Of a stretch of DNA of 9,656 nt, positions 1-6,825 are shown piece after piece. The notes under the pieces were generated by a model. That model was not told the origin of the DNA. It searched no databases and saw only the letters and a program-made list of their open reading frames with translations. The first letter of the stretch is position 1; every line of letters starts with the position of its first letter. The position numbers and the translations under genes are program-made. Source of the stretch: an uncultured Roseburia sp. (GTDB taxonomy: Bacteria > Bacillota > Clostridia > Lachnospirales > Lachnospiraceae); NCBI GenBank assembly GCA_945928585.1, contig CAMENQ010000067.1, positions 1 through 9,656 of the forward strand. The letters are read 5' to 3'.

Positions 1-33
1 ATAACTTTCACAATTAAAACATAAAATTATAAA

Positions 34-71
34 TGTAAAATATTTACAACAAATACAAAATATGCTTAAAT
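34..71 (+). promoter_or_regulatory. Candidate promoter with a small inverted repeat
   Basis: A -35-like TTTACA (43-48) and a -10-like TTAAAT (66-71) are 17 nt apart, about 37 nt ahead of the first gene. The -35 box is also the right half of an inverted repeat, TGTAAA-N3-TTTACA (34-48), which could bind a repressor. The surrounding 107 nt are very AT-rich, so chance matches are likely and this call is weak. Confidence 0.3.
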
Positions 72-107
72 ATATAAATGTATTATTTGGCAGAATAGGA
101 GAGATAT

Positions 108-491
108 ATGGCAGATAAATTAAGACGATGGATGTATGGAAGATATGGTACTGACAGATTAACAAAGCATATGATGACTTTGGCAATAATACTCCTTATA
201 GTATCTATGTTTTGGGGCAGGGGTATATTGTATCCTTTAAGTATCGTAGTGCTTGTATATGCATATTTCAGAACATTTTCAAAAAATATACAGAAAAGAT
301 ATGCAGAAGGTATGGCATATGAAAGATTTATTGGGAAAATAAAGAAGTTTCCTAAGGAAATGGCTATGCGGAGAACGCATCATATATACAGATGTCCTAA
401 CTGCAGACAGAAGATAAGAATACCACGGGGAAAGGGACGTATAGAGATAATATGTCCAAAGTGCAGAACCGGCTTTATTAAAAAAAGTTAG
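108..491 (+). CDS. Small membrane protein with C-terminal zinc ribbon
   Basis: A 127-residue protein of unknown role. The ATG at 108 follows AGGAGAG (97-103) at good spacing. The N-terminus is basic, followed by two hydrophobic stretches (about residues 22-36 and 39-54) separated by WGRG, which fit a short membrane hairpin. The C-terminal 35 residues carry CPNC and CPKC separated by 16 residues, a four-Cys zinc-ribbon pattern, with a strongly basic tail (KGR, KKS). The protein is therefore probably anchored in the membrane with a cytoplasmic zinc-binding, possibly nucleic-acid- or protein-binding, domain. It lies 62 nt ahead of the DUF5685 gene with no terminator between, so the two are probably co-transcribed. 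The topology and operon are inferred; the Cys pairs are directly visible. Confidence 0.85.
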   Translation: MADKLRRWMYGRYGTDRLTKHMMTLAIILLIVSMFWGRGILYPLSIVVLVYAYFRTFSKNIQKRYAEGMAYERFIGKIKKFPKEMAMRRTHHIYRCPNCRQKIRIPRGKGRIEIICPKCRTGFIKKS

Positions 492-553
492 AAAAGATGT
501 GAAAATATAAAATTACAGGCAGCCGATTATAATAATCAGCAGAAAAGGAAAAG

Positions 554-1402
554 ATGTTTGGATATATTATAGCAAATAAACCGGAACTTAAAATAAAAGA
601 ATATGAAATATATAAAAGCTACTATTGCGGGCTGTGTAAGACTCTTGGAAAAAACAGCGGTCAGATAGCCAGATTGTCATTGTCTTATGATATGACATTT
701 GTATATATTGTACTTTCAGCACTTTATGAGCCAAAAGAAAGCAGAAAACCGGAAAAGTGTGTGCTACATCCTGTCAAAAAACAATGTGTTATGGTTAATT
801 CCATAGCTGATTATGTTGCGGATATGTCTGTGTTTATGACATATTTAAAGGGCAGAGATGACTGGAAAGACAGGGAAACCATGAAAAAAAGCATAGCGGG
901 CCGTCTTACCATGGATATAACTGAAAAAAGCTATAAGCAGATAAAGGAAAAATATCATAACAAGGTAAGCTTCATACTTTCACGGATGAAAAGATTGGAC
1001 GAGGGAGAAAAACACAACAGTGATATTGACTATATGGCGGGAGCCTTTGGAGATATTATGGGTGAAGTTTTCTGTATGAATAACGATATATGGGAGATGA
1101 CAGTAAGAAAAATGGGATTTTACCTTGGAAAATTCATTTATCTTATGGATGCATATGAGGATATTGAAAAGGATATAAAGACAAAAAATTACAATCCTTT
1201 TTTTGATGCGTACAGGAGACTTGGAAAAGAGATGTTTGATGAATATGCAGAAAAAATACTGATTATGATGATGGCAGACTGCACGAGAGAGTTTGAAAAA
1301 CTTCCCATAGTGGAAAATGTGGAATTAATAAGAAACATCTTATACTCAGGAGTATGGACAAAATATAGAAAAATAAAAGGAAACGGAAAAAAAGATGAAT
1401 AA
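554..1402 (+). CDS. DUF5685 family protein
   Basis: A 282-residue, mostly helical protein that I recognise as DUF5685, a family of unknown function in Clostridia. The start follows AAAGGAAAAG just upstream. The N-terminus begins [12 protein letters not shown] and has a Cys pair CGLC (C25, C28) followed by two more Cys (C69, C78), which together could bind a metal. Around residue 199 there is D-x3-D-x3-D (D199, D203, D207), followed by K and NPF. This recalls the aspartate motif of squalene/phytoene synthases (DxxxD), but that likeness is only visual. No signal peptide is evident. The stop overlaps the J-domain gene start (ATGAATAA), so the two are translationally coupled and the proteins may act together. 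Function is unknown. Confidence 0.85.
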   Translation: MFGYIIANKPELKIKEYEIYKSYYCGLCKTLGKNSGQIARLSLSYDMTFVYIVLSALYEPKESRKPEKCVLHPVKKQCVMVNSIADYVADMSVFMTYLKGRDDWKDRETMKKSIAGRLTMDITEKSYKQIKEKYHNKVSFILSRMKRLDEGEKHNSDIDYMAGAFGDIMGEVFCMNNDIWEMTVRKMGFYLGKFIYLMDAYEDIEKDIKTKNYNPFFDAYRRLGKEMFDEYAEKILIMMMADCTREFEKLPIVENVELIRNILYSGVWTKYRKIKGNGKKDE

Positions 1403-2066
1403 TCCCTATGATGTTCTTGGCGTATCGGAAAGTGCGTCAGACGACGAAATTAAAAAAGCATATAGAAAGTTAAGCAGGAAATATCATCCTGATGCAAACA
1501 TAAACAATCCTAACAAATTACAGGCTGAGGAGAAGTTTAAGGAAGTACAGCAGGCATATCAGCAGATAATGGATATAAGAAGCGGTAAAGCCGGAAGCTA
1601 CGGGACCGGCTATGGAAACAGCGGTTCGGGCAGTACAAATCCATTTGATGACTTTGGTTTTGGAGGATTTGGGGGTTTTAATCAGAGACAGAGAACAGCG
1701 TCAAATCAGACGGCTGATGAAAAATACCTTACGGCGGCATATGATTATATAAGAACAGGCTATTATGAGCAGGCGTTAAATGTACTTATGCAGGTCGAAA
1801 CAAGAAATGCAAGGTGGTATTTCTTAAGTGCCATTGCAAATCTTAACGTAGGAAATAATATTATAGCGGAGCAGCATGCGGCACAGGCTGTAAATATGGA
1901 GCCTGACAATATGGAATACAGGGCTTTGTATTCACAGATACAGCAGGGGGCTACCAGGTATACCCAGAGAAGTGAGCCTTATGGAGGTATGCAGATGAGT
2001 GGAGATCCATGTATGCAGTGCTGTATGGCAAATCTTCTTTGTAATTGCTGCTGCAGGTGTATATAG
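1395..2066 (+). CDS. J-domain (DnaJ-like) protein with TPR-like and Cys-rich tail
   Basis: A 223-residue co-chaperone-like protein. Residues 2-65 are a J domain with the HPD motif at 31-33, needed in this family to stimulate the ATPase of DnaK. A Gly/Phe/Ser-rich linker (about 68-100) follows, then two helical TPR-like repeats (about 107-185), and a last 18 residues with eight Cys (CMQCC to CRCI). It lacks the central zinc-finger and substrate-binding domains of true DnaJ, so it is a specialised J protein and not the housekeeping dnaJ. The Cys tail may bind metal or mark a membrane or redox role; this is inference. The start overlaps the DUF5685 stop by 8 nt, with AGGAAA (1379-1384) as ribosome binding site, which shows coupling to that gene. 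Confidence 0.9.
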   Translation: MNNPYDVLGVSESASDDEIKKAYRKLSRKYHPDANINNPNKLQAEEKFKEVQQAYQQIMDIRSGKAGSYGTGYGNSGSGSTNPFDDFGFGGFGGFNQRQRTASNQTADEKYLTAAYDYIRTGYYEQALNVLMQVETRNARWYFLSAIANLNVGNNIIAEQHAAQAVNMEPDNMEYRALYSQIQQGATRYTQRSEPYGGMQMSGDPCMQCCMANLLCNCCCRCI

Positions 2067-2067
2067 T

Positions 2068-2184
2068 GAAGGAGAGCCGGTTAAACTTTCAAAACTTTTT
2101 TCGTATAGCAATGATTGGTCAGCAGTAGGAAAGATAGTTATAGAGATAGAGTTACAGGAAGGCAATAATACCATCAGGATGTAA
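2068..2184 (+). pseudogene. Remnant resembling the end of a CBM6/CBM35-like module
   Basis: Right after the J-protein stop, one plus frame reads about 38 residues that include GEPVKL, NDWSAVGKIVIEIEL and QEGNNTIRM before TAA. The pattern (Trp followed by alternating beta-strand residues, then L-x-x-G-x-N-T-I-R) is typical of the last strands of carbohydrate-binding modules on secreted glycosidases. There is no start codon with a ribosome binding site and no upstream glycosidase, because the frame runs into the J gene in another register. The likely reading is a decayed gene tail left after a rearrangement. It is short and the match is from memory, so a chance reading frame remains possible. 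Confidence 0.4.
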
Positions 2185-2234
2185 AAAAAATTAAGATTTA
2201 GTGGTGAATCAGCTGTAAAATCGGTAATCAAAAC

Positions 2235-2263
2235 TTGAAAAAAAAATAAAAGAATGATAAAAT
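2235..2263 (+). promoter_or_regulatory. Candidate promoter for the CobW operon
   Basis: TTGAAA (2235-2240) and TAAAAT (2258-2263) are separated by 17 nt, and a TG dinucleotide (2255-2256) gives an extended -10. Both boxes differ from consensus by one base, and the leader to the cobW-type gene would be about 90 nt. The -10 box overlaps the left arm of the adjacent inverted repeat. The area is A-rich, which raises the chance of a false match. Confidence 0.5.
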
Positions 2264-2300
2264 AATAAGTTGCGAGATAGAAATCGCAGCTTATTATTTT
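2259..2300 (+). terminator. 17-bp inverted repeat: terminator or operator
   Basis: The arms 2259-2275 and 2284-2300 pair over 17 bp with a single G-T wobble and an 8-nt loop (GATAGAAA). The right arm ends in TTATTATTTTT, so it can act as an intrinsic terminator for the upstream J-protein operon. However, the left arm contains the -10 box of a good candidate promoter, so it could instead be an operator or a 5'-leader hairpin for the metal operon. The sequence does not match the Bacillus Zur or Fur box closely. Confidence 0.6.
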
Positions 2301-2361
2301 TGAAAGAAAAATTTTACGATTTCTGTCAATAGAGCAGTTGAAATAAATAGTAGGAAAGGAA

Positions 2362-3642
2362 ATGATAAAAATGGTAAAGGTTGACATAATTTCAGGATTT
2401 TTAGGTGCAGGAAAGACTACACTTATTCAGAAACTTTTGAAGACTGTATATGCAGGTGAAAATGTTGTTCTTATAGAAAACGAGTATGGAGAGATAGGAA
2501 TAGACGGAGGCTTTTTGAAAGAGGCCGGTATAGAGATAAAGGAAATGAACTCAGGCTGTATATGCTGTTCTCTTGTAGGTGATTTCAGCGAGTCATTAAA
2601 GGAGGTAGTAAAGACATACAATCCTGCCCGTATTATTATAGCGCCTTCAGGAGTCGGCAAGCTTTCTGATGTAGTAAAGGCAGTGGAGGGAGTAGCAGGA
2701 GAACTTGATATGGAAGTAGCCTACAAGGCAGTTGTAATTGATGTTACTAAGGCTAAAATGTATGTTAAGAATTTCGGAGAGTTTTATTTAAATCAGATAG
2801 AAAATGCCAATACTATTTTCTTTAGCAGAACTGATATAGCTAAGGAAGGTAAGGTAGAGGAGGCACTTGCCATAATAAAGGAGCATAATGATGGAGCCGC
2901 AGTTGTTACTACTCCGGTTGAACAGCTTGATACAGATGCCATAAAGTCAGCACTTATGAATAATAATGGAGTGGCTCATATGCTTGAAGAGGAGAAACAT
3001 CATCATCACGAAGATGAGGAGTGCTGCCACGGCCATCACCATCATGTCGATGATGACGATGAATGCTGTCACGGTCATCACCATCACGATGATGACGATG
3101 ATGAATGCTGCCACGGTCATCACCATCACGACGATGACGATGATGAATGCTGCCACGGTCATCACCATCACGACGATGATGACGATGAATGCTGCCACGG
3201 TCATCACCATCACGACGATGATGATGAGTGCTGTCACGGTCATCATCATGACGATGACGACGATGAGTGTTGTCATGATCATCACCATGACCATCATCAT
3301 CACCATGACCATGAGGACGGATGTTCATGCGGACATGACCACGACCACCATCATCACCATCATGCAGATGATGTATTTACAAGTTGGGGAACAGAGACTC
3401 CTGCTGCATTTACAGAGGACAGGCTTAAGGATATATTTGAAAAATTTGAGAGAGAGACAAAGGGCTCAATTCTCCGTTCAAAGGGTATAGTAAAGGCAGA
3501 AGGAAAAGAACAGTGGATTTACTTTGATTATGTTCCGGGACAGTTTGATTTAAGATACGGTGCACCTGATTATATAGGCAAAGTGTGTGTTATAGCTTCA
3601 GGCTACACAGAAGATGAGCTTAAAGACATTTTTCTTGGTTAA
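2362..3642 (+). CDS. CobW/COG0523-type GTPase with His/Asp/Cys-rich metal array
   Basis: A G3E-family P-loop GTPase of 426 residues, likely a cytoplasmic metallochaperone or metal-transfer protein. Visible motifs are Walker A GFLGAGKTT (12-20), NEYGEIGIDGG (40-50), the family metal motif CICC (66-69), PSGVGK (95-100), IDVTKA (126-131) and SRTD (155-158) in place of canonical NKxD. Residues 213-334 are a His/Asp/Cys array with seven ECCH(G/D)HHH units, far longer than the short His stretch usual in this family. A CobW C-terminal domain follows (about 337-426). Zinc, nickel or cobalt could be bound; zinc is the commonest role for COG0523 members, but the sequence does not decide it. ATG at 2362 and ATG at 2371 are both possible, with GGAAAGGA at 2353-2360; spacing to 2371 matches that seen for the next gene. 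It probably heads an operon with the next two genes. Confidence 0.92.
   Translation: MIKMVKVDIISGFLGAGKTTLIQKLLKTVYAGENVVLIENEYGEIGIDGGFLKEAGIEIKEMNSGCICCSLVGDFSESLKEVVKTYNPARIIIAPSGVGKLSDVVKAVEGVAGELDMEVAYKAVVIDVTKAKMYVKNFGEFYLNQIENANTIFFSRTDIAKEGKVEEALAIIKEHNDGAAVVTTPVEQLDTDAIKSALMNNNGVAHMLEEEKHHHHEDEECCHGHHHHVDDDDECCHGHHHHDDDDDECCHGHHHHDDDDDECCHGHHHHDDDDDECCHGHHHHDDDDECCHGHHHDDDDDECCHDHHHDHHHHHDHEDGCSCGHDHDHHHHHHADDVFTSWGTETPAAFTEDRLKDIFEKFERETKGSILRSKGIVKAEGKEQWIYFDYVPGQFDLRYGAPDYIGKVCVIASGYTEDELKDIFLG
3019..3291 (+). repeat. Seven in-frame 39-42 nt tandem repeats encoding ECCHGHHHHDDDDD
   Basis: Units start at 3019, 3061, 3103, 3145, 3187, 3226 and 3265. The first four are 42 nt, the next two 39 nt, and the last one degenerates into His/Asp-rich sequence. 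The units at 3103 and 3145 differ at only two positions, which suggests recent duplication. All length changes are multiples of three, so copy number can change without breaking the frame. Each unit offers two Cys and three or four His, plus an acidic run. Confidence 0.95.
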
Positions 3643-3690
3643 TATATAATGTTTACAAAACTATAAAGCATTATGGAAAGGAACAAAAAA

Positions 3691-4632
3691 ATGGATGATA
3701 TGAAACAGGTCTTTATCATATATGGATTTCTTGAGGCAGGAAAGACACAGTTTATAAATTTTACACTGGCGCAGGATTACTTTCAGATGGACGAAACTAC
3801 ACTTCTCATAGTATGTGAGGAGGGAGCAGAGGAGTATGACGAGGAAGTACTGAAAAAAAGCAACACCCGCATGGAAGTCATAGAAGATGAAAAAGATTTT
3901 AATTTAGATACATTAAATGAACTTAATAAAAAATACAGACCGGAGCGTATTCTTATAGAGTACAATGGCATGTGGAACTGTAAAAATATTGAGCTTCCTG
4001 ATGACTGGGAAATTCGTCAGCAGATGACTATAGTTGACGGCGTTACCTTCGAGACATATTTTAATAATATGAAGTCTATGTTTGCCGATATGATAAGAAA
4101 TTCAGAGCTTCTTATTATGAACAGATGCCACGATACAGATAAGCTTAACAGCTACAAGATGAGTATAAAAGCCATAAATACAGGTATCGAGGTAGTATTT
4201 GAAAATGAAGAGGGAGAGATTGATTTACCTCTTACTGATGAGGATCTGCCATACGATATGAAGGCTGACATTATTGACATAGACGAAAAGGATTATGGCA
4301 TATGGTATCTTGATATGTGGGATAACACAGACCGCTATGCAGGAAAAAAGCTTCGTGTAAAGACAATGGTAATGAAAGAACCGGGACTTCCAAAAAATTA
4401 TTTTGTGGCAGGAAGACCGGCAATGACCTGCTGTGCAGATGACATAGTATTTATGGGTGCCATATGCAAAGCAAGGGAAGCCAAAAATCTTGAAAATAAG
4501 GACACAATAGAGCTTACATTTACAATCGTTGATGAATACAGAAGTGATTATGGCGGAAACGGGCCTGTGCTTTATGCAGAGAAAATAGAGAAAATTCCAC
4601 CATTAAAGCAGCCGATAGTATCAATGAATTAA
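3691..4632 (+). CDS. P-loop GTPase-like protein with DUF1980/TIGR03943-type C-terminal domain
   Basis: A 313-residue protein. I chose ATG 3691 because GGAAAGGA (3675-3682) lies 8 nt before it; the in-frame ATG at 3673 overlaps this site and has no site of its own. The N-terminal half looks like a diverged CobW GTPase: P-loop GFLEAGKT (12-19), a Walker-B-like IVDGVTF (114-120) and NRCHD (144-148) in the guanine-recognition position. The CxCC motif of true COG0523 proteins is absent. The C-terminal part (about 205-313) has AGRPAMTCCADD (240-251) and a GPVLYAEKIEKI stretch, like the C-terminal domain of TIGR03943/DUF1980 (YcgQ-type) proteins. It is an unusual fusion of GTPase and DUF1980-like domain, 48 nt behind the His-rich GTPase, so a joint role in metal handling is inferred. 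Confidence 0.85.
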   Translation: MDDMKQVFIIYGFLEAGKTQFINFTLAQDYFQMDETTLLIVCEEGAEEYDEEVLKKSNTRMEVIEDEKDFNLDTLNELNKKYRPERILIEYNGMWNCKNIELPDDWEIRQQMTIVDGVTFETYFNNMKSMFADMIRNSELLIMNRCHDTDKLNSYKMSIKAINTGIEVVFENEEGEIDLPLTDEDLPYDMKADIIDIDEKDYGIWYLDMWDNTDRYAGKKLRVKTMVMKEPGLPKNYFVAGRPAMTCCADDIVFMGAICKAREAKNLENKDTIELTFTIVDEYRSDYGGNGPVLYAEKIEKIPPLKQPIVSMN

Positions 4633-4680
4633 AGAGAAAGCAGTGTAAAATACAGAAATATAACGTATTAGGAGGAAAAG

Positions 4681-5385
4681 ATGAGAATTATATTCATACG
4701 TCATGGCGACCCTGATTATGCAAATGATACATTAACTGCAAAAGGAAGAATAGAGGCAGAGCTTTTGTCTGAAAGGGTGAAAAAATGGGATGTAAAGGAT
4801 TTTTACTGTTCACCCCTTGGAAGGGCAAGGGATACGGCTGCCTATTCTTTAAATAAAATGAACAGGGAAGCCAAAGTCTTTGACTGGCTTCAGGAGTTTT
4901 ATTATCCGGTAAAAGATCCTGTTACGGGAAATAACCGTATATCATGGGATTTCTTTCCGTCATACTGGACTGAGCAGGAGACAATGTATGATAAGGATAA
5001 CTGGATGAATACACCTGTGTTAGCTACAGGTGATATTGCAGCTAAGGCTAAAATGGTATATGACGGCATAGACGGCATACTTAAGGACCATGGCTATGAA
5101 AGATGCGGCAATTACTATAAGGCAGTAAAGCCAAATACTGATACTATAGTTATATTTAGTCATCTAGGGGTAAGCTTTGTAATGCTGTCCCATTTACTTG
5201 GAATATCGGCACCGGTGTTATGGCAACAGTTTTTTGTGGCACCGACATCTGTAACTGAGGTGTGTACAGAGGAAAGAGAAAAAGGTAATGCTACATTCAG
5301 AGTGAAAAAGTTTGGAGATGTGAGCCATCTTTATGTAGCAGGAGAAAAGCCGTCTGATTCCGGTTTCTTTCAGGAGACTTTTTAA
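4681..5385 (+). CDS. Histidine phosphatase superfamily protein (phosphoglycerate mutase-like)
   Basis: A 234-residue cytoplasmic protein of the branch-1/2 histidine phosphatase superfamily. RHGD (7-10) holds the phospho-accepting His8, SPLGRARDTA (44-53) supplies the phosphate-binding Arg, Glu72 is a candidate general acid, and SH (160-161) holds the second catalytic His. All core residues are present, so it should be active; the substrate cannot be told from sequence, and the name phosphoglycerate mutase would be over-precise. AGGAGG (4670-4675) gives a strong ribosome binding site. It follows the DUF1980-like gene by 48 nt without a terminator, so it is probably the third gene of the metal operon, and a long hairpin lies 30 nt after its stop. 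Confidence 0.9.
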   Translation: MRIIFIRHGDPDYANDTLTAKGRIEAELLSERVKKWDVKDFYCSPLGRARDTAAYSLNKMNREAKVFDWLQEFYYPVKDPVTGNNRISWDFFPSYWTEQETMYDKDNWMNTPVLATGDIAAKAKMVYDGIDGILKDHGYERCGNYYKAVKPNTDTIVIFSHLGVSFVMLSHLLGISAPVLWQQFFVAPTSVTEVCTEEREKGNATFRVKKFGDVSHLYVAGEKPSDSGFFQETF

Positions 5386-5415
5386 TATAATAGGAAATTC
5401 TTGTCTGACAGAAAA

Positions 5416-5488
5416 GTAACAGTTCAGCCTTGCTGTCTGTGGTGCCGGAATATTCACTGCACCACAGACAGCAAGGCTGAACTGTTAC
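5416..5488. repeat. Long hairpin with 30-bp perfect arms
   Basis: The arms 5416-5445 and 5459-5488 are exact reverse complements over 30 bp, with a 13-nt loop that itself contains the palindrome GAATATTC (5448-5455). It starts 30 nt after the histidine phosphatase stop and ends 13 nt before the fabV promoter palindromes. The sequence after the stem is ACAGAAAATTG, not a U-tract, so it is not a standard intrinsic terminator, although it may still block transcription or protect or cut the transcript end. Confidence 0.95.
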
Positions 5489-5501
5489 ACAGAAAATTGT
5501 T

Positions 5502-5542
5502 TGGCAATCAAAATATATTGCCATATCACACAAGGTGTGATA
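5502..5542. promoter_or_regulatory. Two candidate operators in the fabV promoter
   Basis: Two separate palindromes lie side by side. TGGCAAT (5502-5508) and ATTGCCA (5517-5523) pair across 8 nt and cover the -35 box. TATCACAC (5524-5531) and GTGTGATA (5535-5542) pair across 3 nt and fill the spacer up to the -10 box. Both arm pairs are perfect. Placement over the promoter elements suggests binding sites for one or two transcription factors, possibly sensing acyl-CoA or redox state; which factor is not identifiable here. Confidence 0.5.
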
Positions 5543-5546
5543 AAAT
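5518..5546 (+). promoter_or_regulatory. Candidate fabV promoter with extended -10
   Basis: TTGCCA (5518-5523) and TAAAAT (5541-5546) are separated by exactly 17 nt, and TG (5538-5539) is in the extended -10 position. Each hexamer has one mismatch to the SigA consensus. The expected transcript start near 5553 gives a leader of about 70 nt before the fabV start. Confidence 0.6.
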
Positions 5547-5625
5547 ATGAAAGTAATTTGTAAAAAAACGTGTAAAGTTATATATGTATAGCTTTAAAAA
5601 CAAGAAAGAAAATATGAGGTGTGAA

Positions 5626-6789
5626 ATGATTGTAGAACCAAAAGTTAAAGGCTTTATATGTACTACAGCCCATCCTGAAGGATGCAGGGAAAGTGTACGC
5701 AGACAGATAGAATATGTAAAATCAAAGGGAAAGATAAATGGTCCAAAGAATGTACTTGTAATAGGAGCTTCTACAGGTTACGGACTTGCATCACGTATAG
5801 CTATGGCATTTGGTGCAGGTTCAGATACTCTCGGAGTAATGTTTGAAAGAGAGTCAAATGGCAAAAAAACAGCTACACCGGGCTTTTATAATACAAGAGC
5901 TTTCGAGCAGTATGCGAAGGAAGAAGGACTTTACGCTAAGTCAATAAACGGTGATGCTTTTTCAAGAGAAATCAAAAATCAGGTAATTGATACCATAAAG
6001 GCTGATATGGGAAAGGTAGACCTGATAATATACAGTCTGGCTGCTCCTAGAAGAACTATGGAGGATGGCACGGTATATCAGTCAGTTCTTAAGACTACAG
6101 GAAAGCCTTTTACAAATAAAAACTGGAATCTGGGAACAAATACATTGTGTGAGGCTACCATTGAGCCGGCAACAGCTGAGGAAACAGAGGCTACAGTAAA
6201 GGTAATGGGCGGAGAAGACTGGATGGAGTGGATAAAGGCTTTGAAAGAAGCAGATGCCATAAGTGATGATGCCGTAACCATAGCATACTCTTATATCGGT
6301 CCTGTCATTACATATCCTATTTATTATAATGGAACTATCGGAATGGCAAAGAAACATCTTCTTGAGTCATCAGTAAAGATAAATGAACAGTACAAGGACA
6401 GCGGTATAAAAGCATATGTGTCTGTAAATAAGGCACTTGTAACTCAGGCAAGCAGTGCCATACCTATTGTACCTCTTTATTTTTCAATACTTTACAGGGT
6501 AATGAAGGATATGGGTATACATGAGGGCTGCATAGAGCAGATGGACAGACTTTACAAGGATAAATTATATTCAGGTAATCTTGAACTTGATGAAGAAGGC
6601 CAAATAAGAATGGATGACTGGGAAATGCGCCCGGATGTACAGGAAAAGGTAAAGGAAATCTGGGACAGCGTTGATGATGAAAACTTTAAAAAGGTTGCTG
6701 ACATTGACGGATACTGGGAAGATTTTTATCATATGTTCGGGTTCAAATATGACAATATAGATTATACTGCAGATGTAGATATATTGTAG
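5626..6789 (+). CDS. fabV: Trans-2-enoyl-CoA / enoyl-ACP reductase, FabV/Ter family
   Basis: NADH-dependent reduction of trans-2-enoyl thioesters, either as FabV (enoyl-ACP, final step of fatty acid elongation) or as Ter (crotonyl-CoA to butyryl-CoA). The start at 5626 gives 387 residues beginning MIVEPKVKGFICTTAHPEGC, the conserved family N-terminus, and GAGG (5616-5619) lies 6 nt before it; the upstream in-frame ATG at 5584 has no ribosome binding site. A nucleotide-binding GASTGYGLASR follows near residues 45-55, and the catalytic Y-x8-K is Tyr233/Lys242 in YYNGTIGMAKK. Length is near the usual 395-400. The gene stands alone with its own promoter and is bracketed by two long palindromes. 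In a gut-type Clostridium a role in butyrate formation is plausible, but sequence does not separate FabV from Ter. Confidence 0.95.
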   Translation: MIVEPKVKGFICTTAHPEGCRESVRRQIEYVKSKGKINGPKNVLVIGASTGYGLASRIAMAFGAGSDTLGVMFERESNGKKTATPGFYNTRAFEQYAKEEGLYAKSINGDAFSREIKNQVIDTIKADMGKVDLIIYSLAAPRRTMEDGTVYQSVLKTTGKPFTNKNWNLGTNTLCEATIEPATAEETEATVKVMGGEDWMEWIKALKEADAISDDAVTIAYSYIGPVITYPIYYNGTIGMAKKHLLESSVKINEQYKDSGIKAYVSVNKALVTQASSAIPIVPLYFSILYRVMKDMGIHEGCIEQMDRLYKDKLYSGNLELDEEGQIRMDDWEMRPDVQEKVKEIWDSVDDENFKKVADIDGYWEDFYHMFGFKYDNIDYTADVDIL

Positions 6790-6825
6790 ATTAGATATTA
6801 CAGATTATATGCATCTAGGAGGGGA

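Noticed and set aside
525..537. GATTAT-A-ATAATC palindrome between the first two genes
   Set aside because: It is short, AT-rich and without a usable loop or promoter context.
3019..3291. CRISPR-like regular repeats
   Set aside because: The units are contiguous, in frame and coding, with no spacers.
2947..3328. Two minus-strand open frames and one plus-strand frame across the His-rich repeat
   Set aside because: They are mirror readings of the CAT/GAT repeat (Met/Val- or Arg/His/Asp-rich), with no ribosome binding site and fully inside the CobW gene.
3673..3690. Longer start for the DUF1980-type GTPase
   Set aside because: The ATG overlaps GGAAAGGA, which is well placed for the ATG at 3691, and it lacks its own ribosome binding site.
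5584..5625. Longer start for fabV
   Set aside because: No ribosome binding site precedes it and the family N-terminus begins at the Met encoded at 5626.
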